DNA from: Lentzea atacamensis
GTDB taxonomy: Bacteria; Actinomycetota; Actinomycetes; Mycobacteriales; Pseudonocardiaceae
Direction of reading: 5' to 3'
DNA length: 64,000 bases
Assembly: GCF_003269295.1 (NCBI RefSeq)
Contig: NZ_QLTT01000019.1
Location: forward strand, 1-64,000
Below the pieces are notes generated by a model. That model was not told where the DNA came from and did not search any database. It worked only from the letters and a program-made list of their open reading frames with translations. A program made the translations under genes and the position numbers. Each line of letters starts with the position of its first letter. The first letter of the stretch is position 1. Positions 30,742 through 39,611 of the stretch are shown in pieces.

Positions 30742-30901
30742 GTCACTACCTCCCTGGAGTCGGTCGTGCCCCCCGACCGGCACCGGGACTTTCGCCCAAT
30801 CAGCCGCGCCACTGATCGACCGAAAGTGGTGTCGTCTGGGGCAGCGTAGCCGCCCAAGCGGGTCTACGGGACGATCAATCGGGTATCTATCCCTATTGAG
30901 T

Positions 30902-30941
30902 TGTGACAGATGGCCTCAGTTGTCACACGATTGGCTGACAA
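30902..30941. promoter_or_regulatory. TGTGACA/TGTCACA repeats in the divergent gap
   Basis: TGTGACA (30902-30908) is mirrored by TGTCACA (30921-30927), and TTGTCA (30920-30925) by TGACAA (30936-30941). Three copies of the same half-site lie 55-95 bases before the dipeptidase start. The spacing does not fit a CRP site (TGTGA-N6-TCACA). They are a candidate for the neighbouring response regulator. Confidence 0.45.
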
Positions 30942-30995
30942 CTGGATAGGGGGAGTAACGCGAGTTGCCCTCATGACGACATCTAGGAGATGGTT

Positions 30996-32138
30996 GTGCC
31001 GAGCCTGACCGGTCCCGAGCGAGCGCGGGCGTTGCTGCAGCGTGTGCCCCTCGTCGACGGCCACAACGACCTCCCGTGGGCTCTCCGGGAGTTCGGTGAG
31101 GGAACGGGCGAGGACGTCTACACGACCGCCGCGAAGATCGATCTCACGGAACGTCATCCCAGCTTGCACACGGACATCGTGAAAATGCGCGAGGGCGGCC
31201 TCGGCATGCAGTTCTGGTCCGTCTGGATTCCCGGCAGGCTCGCCGGCGACGGAGCGGTCACCGCGGTGCTGGAGCAGGTCGAACTGGTCTACGAGCTGGC
31301 AGGGCGGTACTCCGATCACCTGGGCATCGCCACGACCGCCGCCGAGGCGGAAAAAGTCTTCGCGTCCGGGCGTGTCGCGTCCCTCCTCGGTGCCGAGGGC
31401 GGACATTCCATCAACTCTTCACTCGGCGTTCTGCGCGCGTTGCGCCGCCTGGGCGTCCGCTACATGACGCTCACCCACAACGACAACACCCCGTGGGCCG
31501 ACAGCGCCACTGACCAGCCCGAACACGGCGGCCTGACGGAGTTCGGCCGCGAGGTCGTGCGTGAGATGAACCGCATCGGCATGCTCGTCGACCTCTCGCA
31601 CGTCGCGCCGAGCACGATGCACGCCGCGCTCGAGACGAGCGTCAAGCCCGTCATCTTCAGCCACTCGTCGTGCCGCCACGTTGCCGACCATCCGCGCAAC
31701 ATCCCGGACGACGTCCTGGTCAAGCTCAAGACCAACGGCGGTGTGGCCATGATCACATTCGTGCCGAGCTTCGTAGCACCCCGGTTCGCTGAATGGGATG
31801 CGGCCCTTCGTGACGCCATGACGGCCGCGGGGCAGAACCATGCCGACCTCGACGCCCGCAAGGTGTTCGGCGAGAAGTGGATCGTCGACCACCCGGCGCC
31901 GGTCGCGACGCTCGACGACGTCGTCGCGCACGTCGAGCACGCGCGTGAGGTCGTCGGCATCGACCACATCGGCCTCGGTGGCGACTACGACGGGGTCCAG
32001 GCGCTGCCGCAGGGACTCGAGGACGTGTCGACCTACCCGAACCTCATCGGCGCGCTGCTCGACAAGGGCTGGTCCGAGGACGACTGCGCGAAGCTCGCGG
32101 GCGCGAACATCCTGCGCGTCCTCAGGGACGCCGACTAG
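30996..32138 (+). CDS. Membrane dipeptidase (renal dipeptidase family, M19)
   Basis: This 380-residue binuclear zinc peptidase shows VPLVDGHNDLPWALREFG (HxD ligands), SLLGAEGGHSINSSLG (bridging Glu), LVDLSHVAPSTMHAAL and VIFSHSSCRHVADHPRNIPD (His ligands), and IGLGGDYDGVQ (Asp). These enzymes hydrolyse dipeptides, including D-residues, and some beta-lactams. There is no signal peptide, so it is cytoplasmic in this organism. AGGAG directly abuts an ATG at 30990, too close for initiation. GTG 30996, six bases downstream of AGGAG, is the better start. It overlaps the convergent DUF3000 stop by four bases. Confidence 0.95.
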   Translation: MPSLTGPERARALLQRVPLVDGHNDLPWALREFGEGTGEDVYTTAAKIDLTERHPSLHTDIVKMREGGLGMQFWSVWIPGRLAGDGAVTAVLEQVELVYELAGRYSDHLGIATTAAEAEKVFASGRVASLLGAEGGHSINSSLGVLRALRRLGVRYMTLTHNDNTPWADSATDQPEHGGLTEFGREVVREMNRIGMLVDLSHVAPSTMHAALETSVKPVIFSHSSCRHVADHPRNIPDDVLVKLKTNGGVAMITFVPSFVAPRFAEWDAALRDAMTAAGQNHADLDARKVFGEKWIVDHPAPVATLDDVVAHVEHAREVVGIDHIGLGGDYDGVQALPQGLEDVSTYPNLIGALLDKGWSEDDCAKLAGANILRVLRDAD

Positions 32139-32677
32139 CGCTGCCCGAAGAGGGTGACCCCGACCGGCGGCAGCCCGACGGCCGTCGCCATCAGCTCGTA
32201 GAACGCGGTGCCGTGCTCGGCGAGCTCTCCGTCGAGCGCGGTCCACGACGCGCGCAGCTCCAGGTCGTCCGTGCGAGCCGGTCCGGCGATGTCGCCGAAC
32301 CTGGCCGACGACGTCTGCGTCACGGTTCCGCCGAGCGCGGTGAACCTGGCGCCCGACTGTTCGAGGGCCTCGGTCAGCCACGACCAGCCGACCTCGGGCA
32401 GCAGCGGGTCGGAGGCGAGCTCGTGGTCGAGCTCCACGCGCACGTAGGCCACCACTCGCAGGACACCGCCCCACGCCTCGTCGCCGTCCGGGTCGTGCAG
32501 GAGCACGAGGCGTCCTGTCGACAGTTCGTCCGACGGGCCGGTGACCTCAGCCGTCAGCGCGTACGCCCACGGTGCGAGCCGCTGCGGCGGGCGAACCTCG
32601 GTGAGTTCGATCTCGGGCCTGTGGCGAACCGACTTGAGCGTCCCCACCGCCCGGCGGAAGATTTCCGGCTCGGTCAC
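32135..32677 (-). CDS. DUF3000 family protein
   Basis: This 180-residue soluble actinobacterial protein of unknown function runs from TEPEIFRRAVGTLKSVRHRP through LAPWAYALTAEVTGPSDELS, GRLVLLHDPDGDEAWGGVLR and VELDHELASDPLLPEVGWSW. The GTG at 32677 begins at the family N-terminus. The family is commonly found next to hemE, as here, where it is divergent with 93 bases between starts. That suggests a link to heme metabolism or shared regulation, which is context inference only. Confidence 0.88.
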   Translation of the reverse strand: MTEPEIFRRAVGTLKSVRHRPEIELTEVRPPQRLAPWAYALTAEVTGPSDELSTGRLVLLHDPDGDEAWGGVLRVVAYVRVELDHELASDPLLPEVGWSWLTEALEQSGARFTALGGTVTQTSSARFGDIAGPARTDDLELRASWTALDGELAEHGTAFYELMATAVGLPPVGVTLFGQR

Positions 32678-32770
32678 ACAACTGACTGTATGCCTCGCAA
32701 ACCGACCGAGTGACGGCGGCACGCCGGGGCGTGGGACCATGAAGCGGAAAGAAAGAGAGATGACTGCACA

Positions 32771-33808
32771 GTGTCAAACCTTTCGGCACCCCTCCTCGTG
32801 GCCGCTCGTGGCGGCACCCCGTCGCACACCCCTGTCTGGTTCATGAGGCAGGCGGGACGGTCGCTGCCCGAGTACCGGGCGCTTCGTCAGGGCACCGCGA
32901 TGCTCGACGCGTGCATGGATCCCGAGATGGTCCGCGAGATCACCATGCAGCCCGTCCGGCGGCACGGCGTCGACGGCGCGATCCTCTTCTCCGACATCGT
33001 GGTGCCGCTCAAGGCGGCCGGTGTCGACCTCGACATCGTCGCGGGCACCGGTCCCGTGGTCGCGAAGCCGGTCAGGACGCTGGACGACGTGCGCAACCTG
33101 CCGGAGCTGCACGCCGAGCAGGTCCAGCCGGTCGCGGACGCCGTCGGGCTGCTGCTCAAGGAACTGCCGCCGCAGGTCGCGCTCATCGGGTTCGCCGGGG
33201 CGCCGTTCACGCTCGCCTCCTACCTCGTCGAGGGCGGGCCGAGCAAGAACCACGAGCTCACCAAGGCGCTCATGCACGGCAACCCCGAGCTGTGGCACGC
33301 GCTGTTGGCCAAGATCGCGGACGTCACCGCCGCGTTCCTGCACGCGCAGCTCGACGCCGGGGTGCAGGCCGTGCAGCTGTTCGACTCGTGGGCGGGCGCG
33401 CTGTCCGAGCGCGACTACCGCGAGTTCGTGCTGCCGCACTCCAAGCGGGTGCTCGAGACGATCACGACCGTGCCGCGCATCCACTTCGGTGTCGGCACCG
33501 GTGAGCTGCTGCCCGCGATGCGCGAGGCCGGCGCGGACGTCGTCGGTGTCGACTGGCGGATCCCGCTCGACGAGGCGGTGCGGAGGCTGGAGAACGCCGC
33601 CCCGCAGCTGCCGAAGCCGGTCGTGCAGGGCAACCTCGACCCTGCGCTGTTCTTCGCGGGGTTCGAGGCCGTCGAACGCGAGGTGCGCCGCATCCACGCC
33701 GAGGGCAAGGCGGCCGCCGGCCACATCTTCAACCTGGGCCACGGCGTGCTGCCGGACACCGATCCGGAGATCATCACCCGGACCGTCGAACTGATCCACA
33801 GCTTGTAA
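32771..33808 (+). CDS. hemE: Uroporphyrinogen decarboxylase
   Basis: This 345-residue cytoplasmic enzyme converts uroporphyrinogen III to coproporphyrinogen III. It has the substrate-binding signature HTPVWFMRQAGRSLPEYRAL near the N-terminus, the conserved Asp in ILFSDIVVPLKAAG and the second signature GFAGAPFTLASYLVEGGPS. It ends with HIFNLGHGVLPDTDPE. It starts at GTG 32771. The stop TAATG overlaps the hemG start by one base, making a hemE-hemG-hemQ transcription unit. Confidence 0.98.
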   Translation: MSNLSAPLLVAARGGTPSHTPVWFMRQAGRSLPEYRALRQGTAMLDACMDPEMVREITMQPVRRHGVDGAILFSDIVVPLKAAGVDLDIVAGTGPVVAKPVRTLDDVRNLPELHAEQVQPVADAVGLLLKELPPQVALIGFAGAPFTLASYLVEGGPSKNHELTKALMHGNPELWHALLAKIADVTAAFLHAQLDAGVQAVQLFDSWAGALSERDYREFVLPHSKRVLETITTVPRIHFGVGTGELLPAMREAGADVVGVDWRIPLDEAVRRLENAAPQLPKPVVQGNLDPALFFAGFEAVEREVRRIHAEGKAAAGHIFNLGHGVLPDTDPEIITRTVELIHSL

Positions 33809-35235
33809 TGCGCGGAAGAGCGCCGCACGTAGCAGTCGTCGGGGGAGGGATCTCAGGCCTGGCCGCCGCGCACCGGTTGCGCATGCTGCTCGGCCCCGAC
33901 GCGAAGATCACCGTGATCGAGCAGTCCGACCGGCTCGGCGGCAAGCTGCGGACCACCGAGCTCGCCGGCGTGCGGTTCGACGTGGGCGCGGAGGCGTTCC
34001 TGCACCGCAAGCCCGAGGCGCAGGAGCTGATCAACGAGGTCGGCCTCCAGGACCACGTCGTGCACCCGACGGCGGCCAAGGCGAGCGTGCACGCGGCCGG
34101 GCGGACGCACCAGCTGCCCTCGCACACGTTCATGGGCGTGCCGGCGAGCGTCGAGACCGTCCGGCAGATGCTGTCGTCGGAAGGCGCGCTGCGGGTCGAG
34201 ATGGAACCGACGCTGCCGCCGATCCAGCTCAACGGCGGTGACGTCGCCGTCGGCGGGCTGGTGAAGGACAGGTTCGGCCCCGAGGTCGCGGATCGTCTCG
34301 TCGGCCCGCTGCTGGGCGGCGTCTACGCGGGGCGCGCGGACGAGCTGGGCCTGCGCGCCACCATGCCGCAGATCGCGACGCTGCTGGACAAGGGCGTCGG
34401 TTCCCTGCTCGCGGCCGCCGCGATGATGATGCCCGCGCCGCCGCAGCCACGCGCTGCCCGCCCGCCGGTCTTCGCCAGCCTCGCCAACGGCGTGGCGTCG
34501 CTCGTCGACCGGCTCGCCGAGGTCGCGAAGCCGGTCGTCCGGCTGGGCCTGCCGGTTCGCGTGCTCTCCTGGCAGGGCGACGGCTGGCGGCTGGAGATCG
34601 GCTCGGCGGCGACGCCCGAGTACCTGGAGTGCGACGGCGTCGTGCTCGCGGTCCCGGCTCCGTCGGCGCGCAAACTGCTGTCCGAGATCGCGCCGCAGGT
34701 GTCCGGTGCGTACGGCAAGGTCGAGGTCGCCTCGATGGCCGTCGTTGCGCTGGCACTGCCGCCGGGCACCGAACTGCCGGACCGCTCCGGCATCCTGATC
34801 GCGGAGGGGGAGCGGTACAGCGACCGCATCACCCCGTTCACCGCCAAGGCGTTCACGTTCTCCAGCCGCAAGTGGTCGCACTTCGGCGAGCCCGTGCTGG
34901 TGCGCGGCTCGGTCGGGCGCCGCGGCGAGACGGCGCTCCTGCAGCGCAGTGACGCGGACCTCGTGAAGGCCGTGCGCAACGACCTGTACGAGCTCACCGG
35001 GATCAAGGCCGAGCCCATCGACCACGTGGTGCAGCGCTGGGGCGGTGGCCTGCCGCAGTACGGCGTCGGGCACGTCGACCTCGTCGAGACCATCGAGAAG
35101 GGCATCGGCGACGTACCCGGCCTCGCGGTGGCCGGCGCCACGCTGCACGGCGTCGGCGTACCGGCGTGCATCGCCACCGCCGACGCGGCCGCCGCCCGTG
35201 TCGCAGCACACCTGCTGGGCCGCGTTCGCCGTTGA
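33808..35235 (+). CDS. hemG: Coproporphyrinogen III / protoporphyrinogen oxidase
   Basis: This 475-residue FAD enzyme (HemY/CgoX type) has a dinucleotide-binding start HVAVVGGGISGLAAAHRLRM and a GG doublet in SDRLGGKLRTTELAG. The core includes FDVGAEAFLHRKPEAQELIN and the C-terminal FAD contact GLAVAGATLHGVGVPACIAT. In organisms with HemQ the enzyme acts on coproporphyrinogen III, giving coproporphyrin III before iron insertion. The ferrochelatase is not in the window. It is translationally coupled to hemE and 23 bases from hemQ. Some databases call this class hemY. Confidence 0.96.
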   Translation: MRGRAPHVAVVGGGISGLAAAHRLRMLLGPDAKITVIEQSDRLGGKLRTTELAGVRFDVGAEAFLHRKPEAQELINEVGLQDHVVHPTAAKASVHAAGRTHQLPSHTFMGVPASVETVRQMLSSEGALRVEMEPTLPPIQLNGGDVAVGGLVKDRFGPEVADRLVGPLLGGVYAGRADELGLRATMPQIATLLDKGVGSLLAAAAMMMPAPPQPRAARPPVFASLANGVASLVDRLAEVAKPVVRLGLPVRVLSWQGDGWRLEIGSAATPEYLECDGVVLAVPAPSARKLLSEIAPQVSGAYGKVEVASMAVVALALPPGTELPDRSGILIAEGERYSDRITPFTAKAFTFSSRKWSHFGEPVLVRGSVGRRGETALLQRSDADLVKAVRNDLYELTGIKAEPIDHVVQRWGGGLPQYGVGHVDLVETIEKGIGDVPGLAVAGATLHGVGVPACIATADAAAARVAAHLLGRVRR

Positions 35236-35258
35236 CAGGGCCGTGCCAAGATGGACGT

Positions 35259-35951
35259 ATGGCGCGCCTGAACTACAACGAGCTCAACGACACCATCCGC
35301 TACACGATGTGGTCGGTGTTCCGCGTCGAGCCGGGGAAGCTGCCGGAAGACCGCAGCGCCGCCGCCTCCGAGACGCAGAACTACCTCGACGCGTTGGAAG
35401 GCAAGGGCGTCGTCGTCCGCGGTGTCTACGACGTGGCCGGTCTGCGTGCCGACGCGGACTTCATGATCTGGTGGCACGCCGAGGAGATCGAGCAGGTGCA
35501 GGCCGCCTACACGGGCTTCCGCCGCACCCCGCTCGGCAAGGTCTCCACGCCGGTCTGGTCGCAGGTCGCGCTGCACCGCCCCGCCGAGTTCAACCGCAGC
35601 CACATCCCCGCGTTCCTCGCCAACGAGGAGCCGCGCAAGTACGTCTGCGTCTACCCGTTCGTGCGCTCCTACGAGTGGTACCTGCTGCCGGAGGAGGACC
35701 GCCGCAAGATGCTCGCGGACCACGGCAAGGAAGCCCGCGACTTCCCTGACGTGCGCGCGAACACCGTCGCGTCGTTCGCGCTGGGCGACTACGAGTGGAT
35801 GCTCGCTTTCGAGGCCGACGAGCTGCACCGCATCGTCGACCTGATGCGGCACCTGCGCGGCACCGAGGCGCGGCTGCACGTGCGTGAGGAGATCCCCTTC
35901 TACACGGGCACCCGCGTCCCGGCCGCCGAGCTGGTCACGAACCTGCCGTGA
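35259..35951 (+). CDS. hemQ: Coproheme decarboxylase (HemQ)
   Basis: This 230-residue chlorite-dismutase-fold protein performs the last step of the coproporphyrin-dependent route, decarboxylating coproheme to heme b with peroxide. The family landmarks DTIRYTMWSVFRVEP, DFMIWWHAEEIEQVQ and YPFVRSYEWYLLPEEDRRKM are present; the first Tyr there is probably the catalytic one. MLADHGKEARDFPDVRANT holds the likely proximal His. ATG 35259 fits the family N-terminus. It lies in an operon with hemE and hemG and is closed by a hairpin that also faces the convergent subtilase gene. Confidence 0.97.
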   Translation: MARLNYNELNDTIRYTMWSVFRVEPGKLPEDRSAAASETQNYLDALEGKGVVVRGVYDVAGLRADADFMIWWHAEEIEQVQAAYTGFRRTPLGKVSTPVWSQVALHRPAEFNRSHIPAFLANEEPRKYVCVYPFVRSYEWYLLPEEDRRKMLADHGKEARDFPDVRANTVASFALGDYEWMLAFEADELHRIVDLMRHLRGTEARLHVREEIPFYTGTRVPAAELVTNLP

Positions 35952-35957
35952 CGAGAA

Positions 35958-35986
35958 AGGGCCGCCCCTGAACCGGCGGCGGCCCT
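35958..35986. terminator. Bidirectional hairpin between hemQ and the subtilase gene
   Basis: AGGGCCGCC (35958-35966) pairs with GGCGGCCCT (35978-35986) in the 49-base gap between two convergent stops. On the minus strand it is followed by TTCTCGT, a weak T-tract. It probably ends both transcripts. Confidence 0.7.
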
Positions 35987-36000
35987 CTCCGTTCAGCGCA

Positions 36001-39000
36001 CTAGCTCACCTTGTAGGCGTGGATCACGGTCACCTCGACCGTGTTGCCCTTGGCGTCCTTCGCCGTGGCCTTCAGCGAGGTCCACTTGGCGCCGGCCGGG
36101 TGGTAGATCAACGCGCTGTTGCCGGCCACACCCGCGTTGCGCCACGACTTGCCGTCGTCGTGCGAGTACTGGACGCCGGTGATGCGCACCTTGCCCGTGT
36201 CGCCCTGGGACTGGGTGACCAGACCGACTCGCTGGAGCGTGCCCGCGGGCACCGCGCCGTTGTCGTCGAGCCTCGGCGCGAACCGCACGACCGAGAGCGG
36301 GATGGTGTCGGTCACGCCCGGCGTGCCCTTGGACCTGAACGTCCACGCCGCGGACACCTTGGTGCTGAACTCGAGCTGCGAGCTCCGGTCGAGGCTCGCC
36401 TCCGCGCGGAAGTCTCCCTCCGGGAGCGGCACGTTCTGGAAGTTGCCCCCGGTGCCTTCACCGATCAGCACACCGTTGCGGTACAGCGCCGCCCGGAAAC
36501 TGTCCACAGTGGAGCCGCCCTGGCCGCTGCTCGCGTCGCTCAGCATCGGCACGCCGATGAACAGCTGCGTGCCGTTGCGCTGGGCGTACGGGTACGGGGA
36601 CTCGGGCAATGCCGGAGAGAACACCGGCTGGTTCTCCCGCTCCTGGTAGGTCTTGCCCGCCTCGTACGTGCGGAACCCGGAGACGGCCTCCTCCCGGCTG
36701 CCGTTCGCGTGGGTGATGCTCACGATCGACTGCCAGCGCAGGTCCTCGGTCGTCACGTAGTCGACCGCCTTGCTGCCCGCCGGCACCTGGTAGAGCGCCG
36801 AACCGCCGCCCACGCCGTGCACCGACGTCGGGAACTCGCCCTTGAGCGCCCGGCTGTCCGGCCTGAGACCGCCGATGGTGGCCTCGACGCGTGCCAGGTC
36901 CTTCTTGCCCGGCGCGCGCGTCAGGCCGTTGGGCAGGCTGCCGGCGACCGGGTAGGACAGCCGGTAGTACACGTTGGCCTCGGCCGCGGAGTTCGCGTGC
37001 AGCGTCGCCATCGACGCCAGCTCCTTCGGCGAGAGCGGGCCGCCGACCTGCGCCACCGAGATGCCGTCGAAGCCACCGAACGCGATCAGCCCTGCCTGCA
37101 GGACCCTGTCGCCGTACGCGCGCCGGTACGAGAGCTCACCGACGACGAAGTCCCCGGTGGGTTCCGGCACCGTCACCGACAGCGGCTGCGCGAGGCGGGC
37201 GTCCTGCTTGATGGCCAGGTCGCCGGTCACCTTCACCGTCGGATGGAACAGCATGTCCATGCCGTTCGGCGAGCTGATCGAGGAGTCGACCACGTACGTG
37301 CCCTTGGGCAGGCGGATCTTCTGGTCGCCGCCACCGAAGACCACCTTGGACGTCGGGATGTCCAGGCCGCTGACGAACGTCAGCGCGTCCACGGGGTCCT
37401 GCCCGTCGCGGCCGATCATGTCGATCGTGAGGGTGTAGCTCTCCACCTCGCGCTCGACACCGACGAGCGTGCGGACGGTGTGCGTGCCGGACGTGGCGAC
37501 GACCTCGCCGGTGTACGCGGCGTCCTGCGTGCCGACGCGGGTGTCGCCGGTGACCTTGACGGCCGCCGTGCCCTTGGCGGGAACGGTGACCATCGAGGCG
37601 CTCAGCGAGAACATGCCCTGCGGCGCACCGCTGGTGATCTTCACGTCGAGCGTGATGTCGGCGTCGGTCGGGTTGCTGTAGGTGATCGACCTGGTCTCCG
37701 GCTTGTCGTCACCGTGCGGCCACTCGTGCAGGCCGAGGTTGACCGCGACGACGTCCGCGGTCAGCACCTGGTTGATCGCCTTGGCCACGTCGATGCGACC
37801 GGCGCCCTGGTCGAACGGGCTCACGCCCGGTGCCGGCTTGGCCGTGGTGGCCAGCGCCGACTTGAGCTGCGCGGGCGTCCACTCCGGGTGCTGCTGCTTC
37901 AGCAACGCCGCGGCACCGGCCACGTGCGGAGTCGCCATGGACGTGCCGCTCGCCGAGACGTGCTCGGTGGAGCCCGCCTTGGCGGCGACGATCTCGACGC
38001 CCGGTGCGGTCACCTCGGGCTTGAGCCCGCTGTCACCGGTGCGAGGGCCCCTGCTGGAGAAGTAGGCGAGCTTGTCGTCGCGGTCGACGGCGCCGACCGA
38101 CAGCGCGGCCTCGGCCGTGCTGGGTGAGCTCACCGTGCCCGGCCCGCCCGAGTTGCCCGCCGCGATCACGAACAACGTGCCGTACTTGGCGGTGAGGTCG
38201 TTGACCGCCTGCTCCAGCGGGTCGATCTCCGGGGTGTCGCCTCCCCCGAGGCTCATGTTGACGACCTGGGCGCCCTGCTCGGCGGCCCAGCGCATGCCGT
38301 CGAGGATCCACGACTCCTGGCAGCCGAACTCGACGCAGACCTTGGCGTCGAGCAGCTGGGCGCCCGGTGCGACGCCGCCGTACTGCGACCCGGCGCTCGC
38401 GACGGTCGCGCCGACGTGCGTGCCGTGGCCGACCCTGTCGGTGGTGTCCGGGTCGCTGGTGAAGTTCTTCTCCGCGATCTGCTGACCCTTGAGGTCCGGG
38501 TGGTTCTCGTCCACGCCGGTGTCGACGATCGCGACCTTGACGCCCTTGCCGGTGATGCCGCGCTGGTGCGCGGCCGGCGCGCCGATCTGCGCGACGCTGC
38601 GGTCGAGGCTCGGCTTGCGGATGCCGTCGAGCCAGATCTTGTCACCGGAGGCGGCCTCCGCCCGCAGAGCGGCCCAGTCGGCCGAGGACCGCGCTCCAAG
38701 TCTCGCCTGACCGTCCACGATCAACGGCATCCGGTCCCGGTAGCCGAACTCCAGCAGCGTGGTGACGTCGAAGAGTCTGCGGTCGAGCCGGCCCGCCGCC
38801 AGGGGCCCGAACGCGTCCGTCGGCACGACCATCGTGTGCCCGTCGGCACCGCGGTGGGTCTTGAAGGTCATCCCCTTGCGGCCCTCGCCGGGCTGAATCG
38901 CGACGACCTGCTGTGCCTGTCCCAGAAGGACCTTGTCTCCGGTGACGAGGGTGACCTCGTCGACCGCCCGTTGTGGACCGGTGGGTTGCGGTGCGGCCGA

Positions 39001-39075
39001 CGCTGCGGTGGCCGTTCCCGCGGTCAGTGCGAGCGCCGCGAAGGCGGCCCCCAGCACTTTCACATTTCCGCGCAT
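36001..39075 (-). CDS. Secreted subtilisin-like serine protease (S8)
   Basis: This 1024-residue pre-pro-protease has a signal peptide (VKVLGAAFAALALTAGTATA, then ASAAPQP). A pro-region runs to about 160, and the S8 domain has the triad Asp185 (VAIVDTGVDENHPDL), His217 (RVGHGTHVGATVAS) and Ser379 (ASGTSMATPHVAGAAALLK), plus the oxyanion Asn308 (IAAGNSGG). About 600 residues of beta-sandwich domains follow, resembling large Streptomyces extracellular proteases. GAGGGG precedes ATG 39075. A 164-base gap upstream should contain its promoter; no repeat is obvious there. Whether it processes the Cys-rich proteins encoded next door is unknown. Confidence 0.96.
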   Translation of the reverse strand: MRGNVKVLGAAFAALALTAGTATAASAAPQPTGPQRAVDEVTLVTGDKVLLGQAQQVVAIQPGEGRKGMTFKTHRGADGHTMVVPTDAFGPLAAGRLDRRLFDVTTLLEFGYRDRMPLIVDGQARLGARSSADWAALRAEAASGDKIWLDGIRKPSLDRSVAQIGAPAAHQRGITGKGVKVAIVDTGVDENHPDLKGQQIAEKNFTSDPDTTDRVGHGTHVGATVASAGSQYGGVAPGAQLLDAKVCVEFGCQESWILDGMRWAAEQGAQVVNMSLGGGDTPEIDPLEQAVNDLTAKYGTLFVIAAGNSGGPGTVSSPSTAEAALSVGAVDRDDKLAYFSSRGPRTGDSGLKPEVTAPGVEIVAAKAGSTEHVSASGTSMATPHVAGAAALLKQQHPEWTPAQLKSALATTAKPAPGVSPFDQGAGRIDVAKAINQVLTADVVAVNLGLHEWPHGDDKPETRSITYSNPTDADITLDVKITSGAPQGMFSLSASMVTVPAKGTAAVKVTGDTRVGTQDAAYTGEVVATSGTHTVRTLVGVEREVESYTLTIDMIGRDGQDPVDALTFVSGLDIPTSKVVFGGGDQKIRLPKGTYVVDSSISSPNGMDMLFHPTVKVTGDLAIKQDARLAQPLSVTVPEPTGDFVVGELSYRRAYGDRVLQAGLIAFGGFDGISVAQVGGPLSPKELASMATLHANSAAEANVYYRLSYPVAGSLPNGLTRAPGKKDLARVEATIGGLRPDSRALKGEFPTSVHGVGGGSALYQVPAGSKAVDYVTTEDLRWQSIVSITHANGSREEAVSGFRTYEAGKTYQERENQPVFSPALPESPYPYAQRNGTQLFIGVPMLSDASSGQGGSTVDSFRAALYRNGVLIGEGTGGNFQNVPLPEGDFRAEASLDRSSQLEFSTKVSAAWTFRSKGTPGVTDTIPLSVVRFAPRLDDNGAVPAGTLQRVGLVTQSQGDTGKVRITGVQYSHDDGKSWRNAGVAGNSALIYHPAGAKWTSLKATAKDAKGNTVEVTVIHAYKVS

Positions 39076-39239
39076 TCGAATCCCCTCATGGTTCGAAATG
39101 CTGCGCGCTGTGGTCCGCGCAGGCCGGAAGGCCTTCTGCGCAATGTGAAAATGGCCCCCCGACCCTTTCGAACGTATCGACGGTGGCGGGGGTCACACAG
39201 GGCTGAACGGGCGATTCTTGAGGGAGTTCTGTTCGCCCG

Positions 39240-39611
39240 TCAGTTCGACTGCCAGAACTTCCAGCGCGCCTTGCGTTTGGCTGACAGTTCTCCTGCGGCA
39301 CGGCACCATTCGGCGAACGCCGCCGCGTCGGCGCGGGCACGCGAGCCCGCGCGACGAGGGTTTTCCAGGGCGTACGCGTCGAAGAGCGGCCGGAACCGGT
39401 CGCCGAGCTCGTCGGCGACAGCGGGCCCCAGCATCCGCACGATGCCGCGGCGTTTGGACAGCAACGCGCGGCGTTCGACGTCCAGTCGTTGTTCGTCGAA
39501 TCCCGCCGGAGCCGGTCCGTTCGCGAGCAATGCATTTAGCAGCTCGGCCTGTGCGGCGGCAAGCCTTTCGCGTGCGGCCGAAGGATCATTCCGGTCGATG
39601 ATTTCAGCCAC
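39240..39611 (-). CDS. SCO6045-like small partner of the DUF692 protein
   Basis: This 123-residue soluble protein is helical throughout (LAAAQAELLNALLANGPAPA, DEQRLDVERRALLSKRRGIV, ELGDRFRPLFDAYALENP) and ends in a basic tail (SAKRKARWKFWQSN). The pattern matches streptomycete proteins of the SCO6045 type found beside DUF692 genes. It overlaps the DUF692 stop by eight bases and is the last gene of a five-gene unit. In other MNIO systems a small second protein binds the precursor and delivers it to the oxygenase, and that role is inferred here from position. The family name is from memory. Confidence 0.75.
   Translation of the reverse strand: MAEIIDRNDPSAARERLAAAQAELLNALLANGPAPAGFDEQRLDVERRALLSKRRGIVRMLGPAVADELGDRFRPLFDAYALENPRRAGSRARADAAAFAEWCRAAGELSAKRKARWKFWQSN

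Noticed and set aside
30902..30927. CRP binding site (TGTGA and TCACA present)
   Set aside because: The half-sites are 16 bases apart rather than 6.
30985..30992. ATG 30990 as start of the dipeptidase
   Set aside because: It directly abuts the AGGAG ribosome site. GTG 30996, six bases away, has proper spacing.
35884..38127. Long plus-strand open frame opposite the subtilase
   Set aside because: It is antisense to a protease with an intact triad; composition is typical of a shadow frame.
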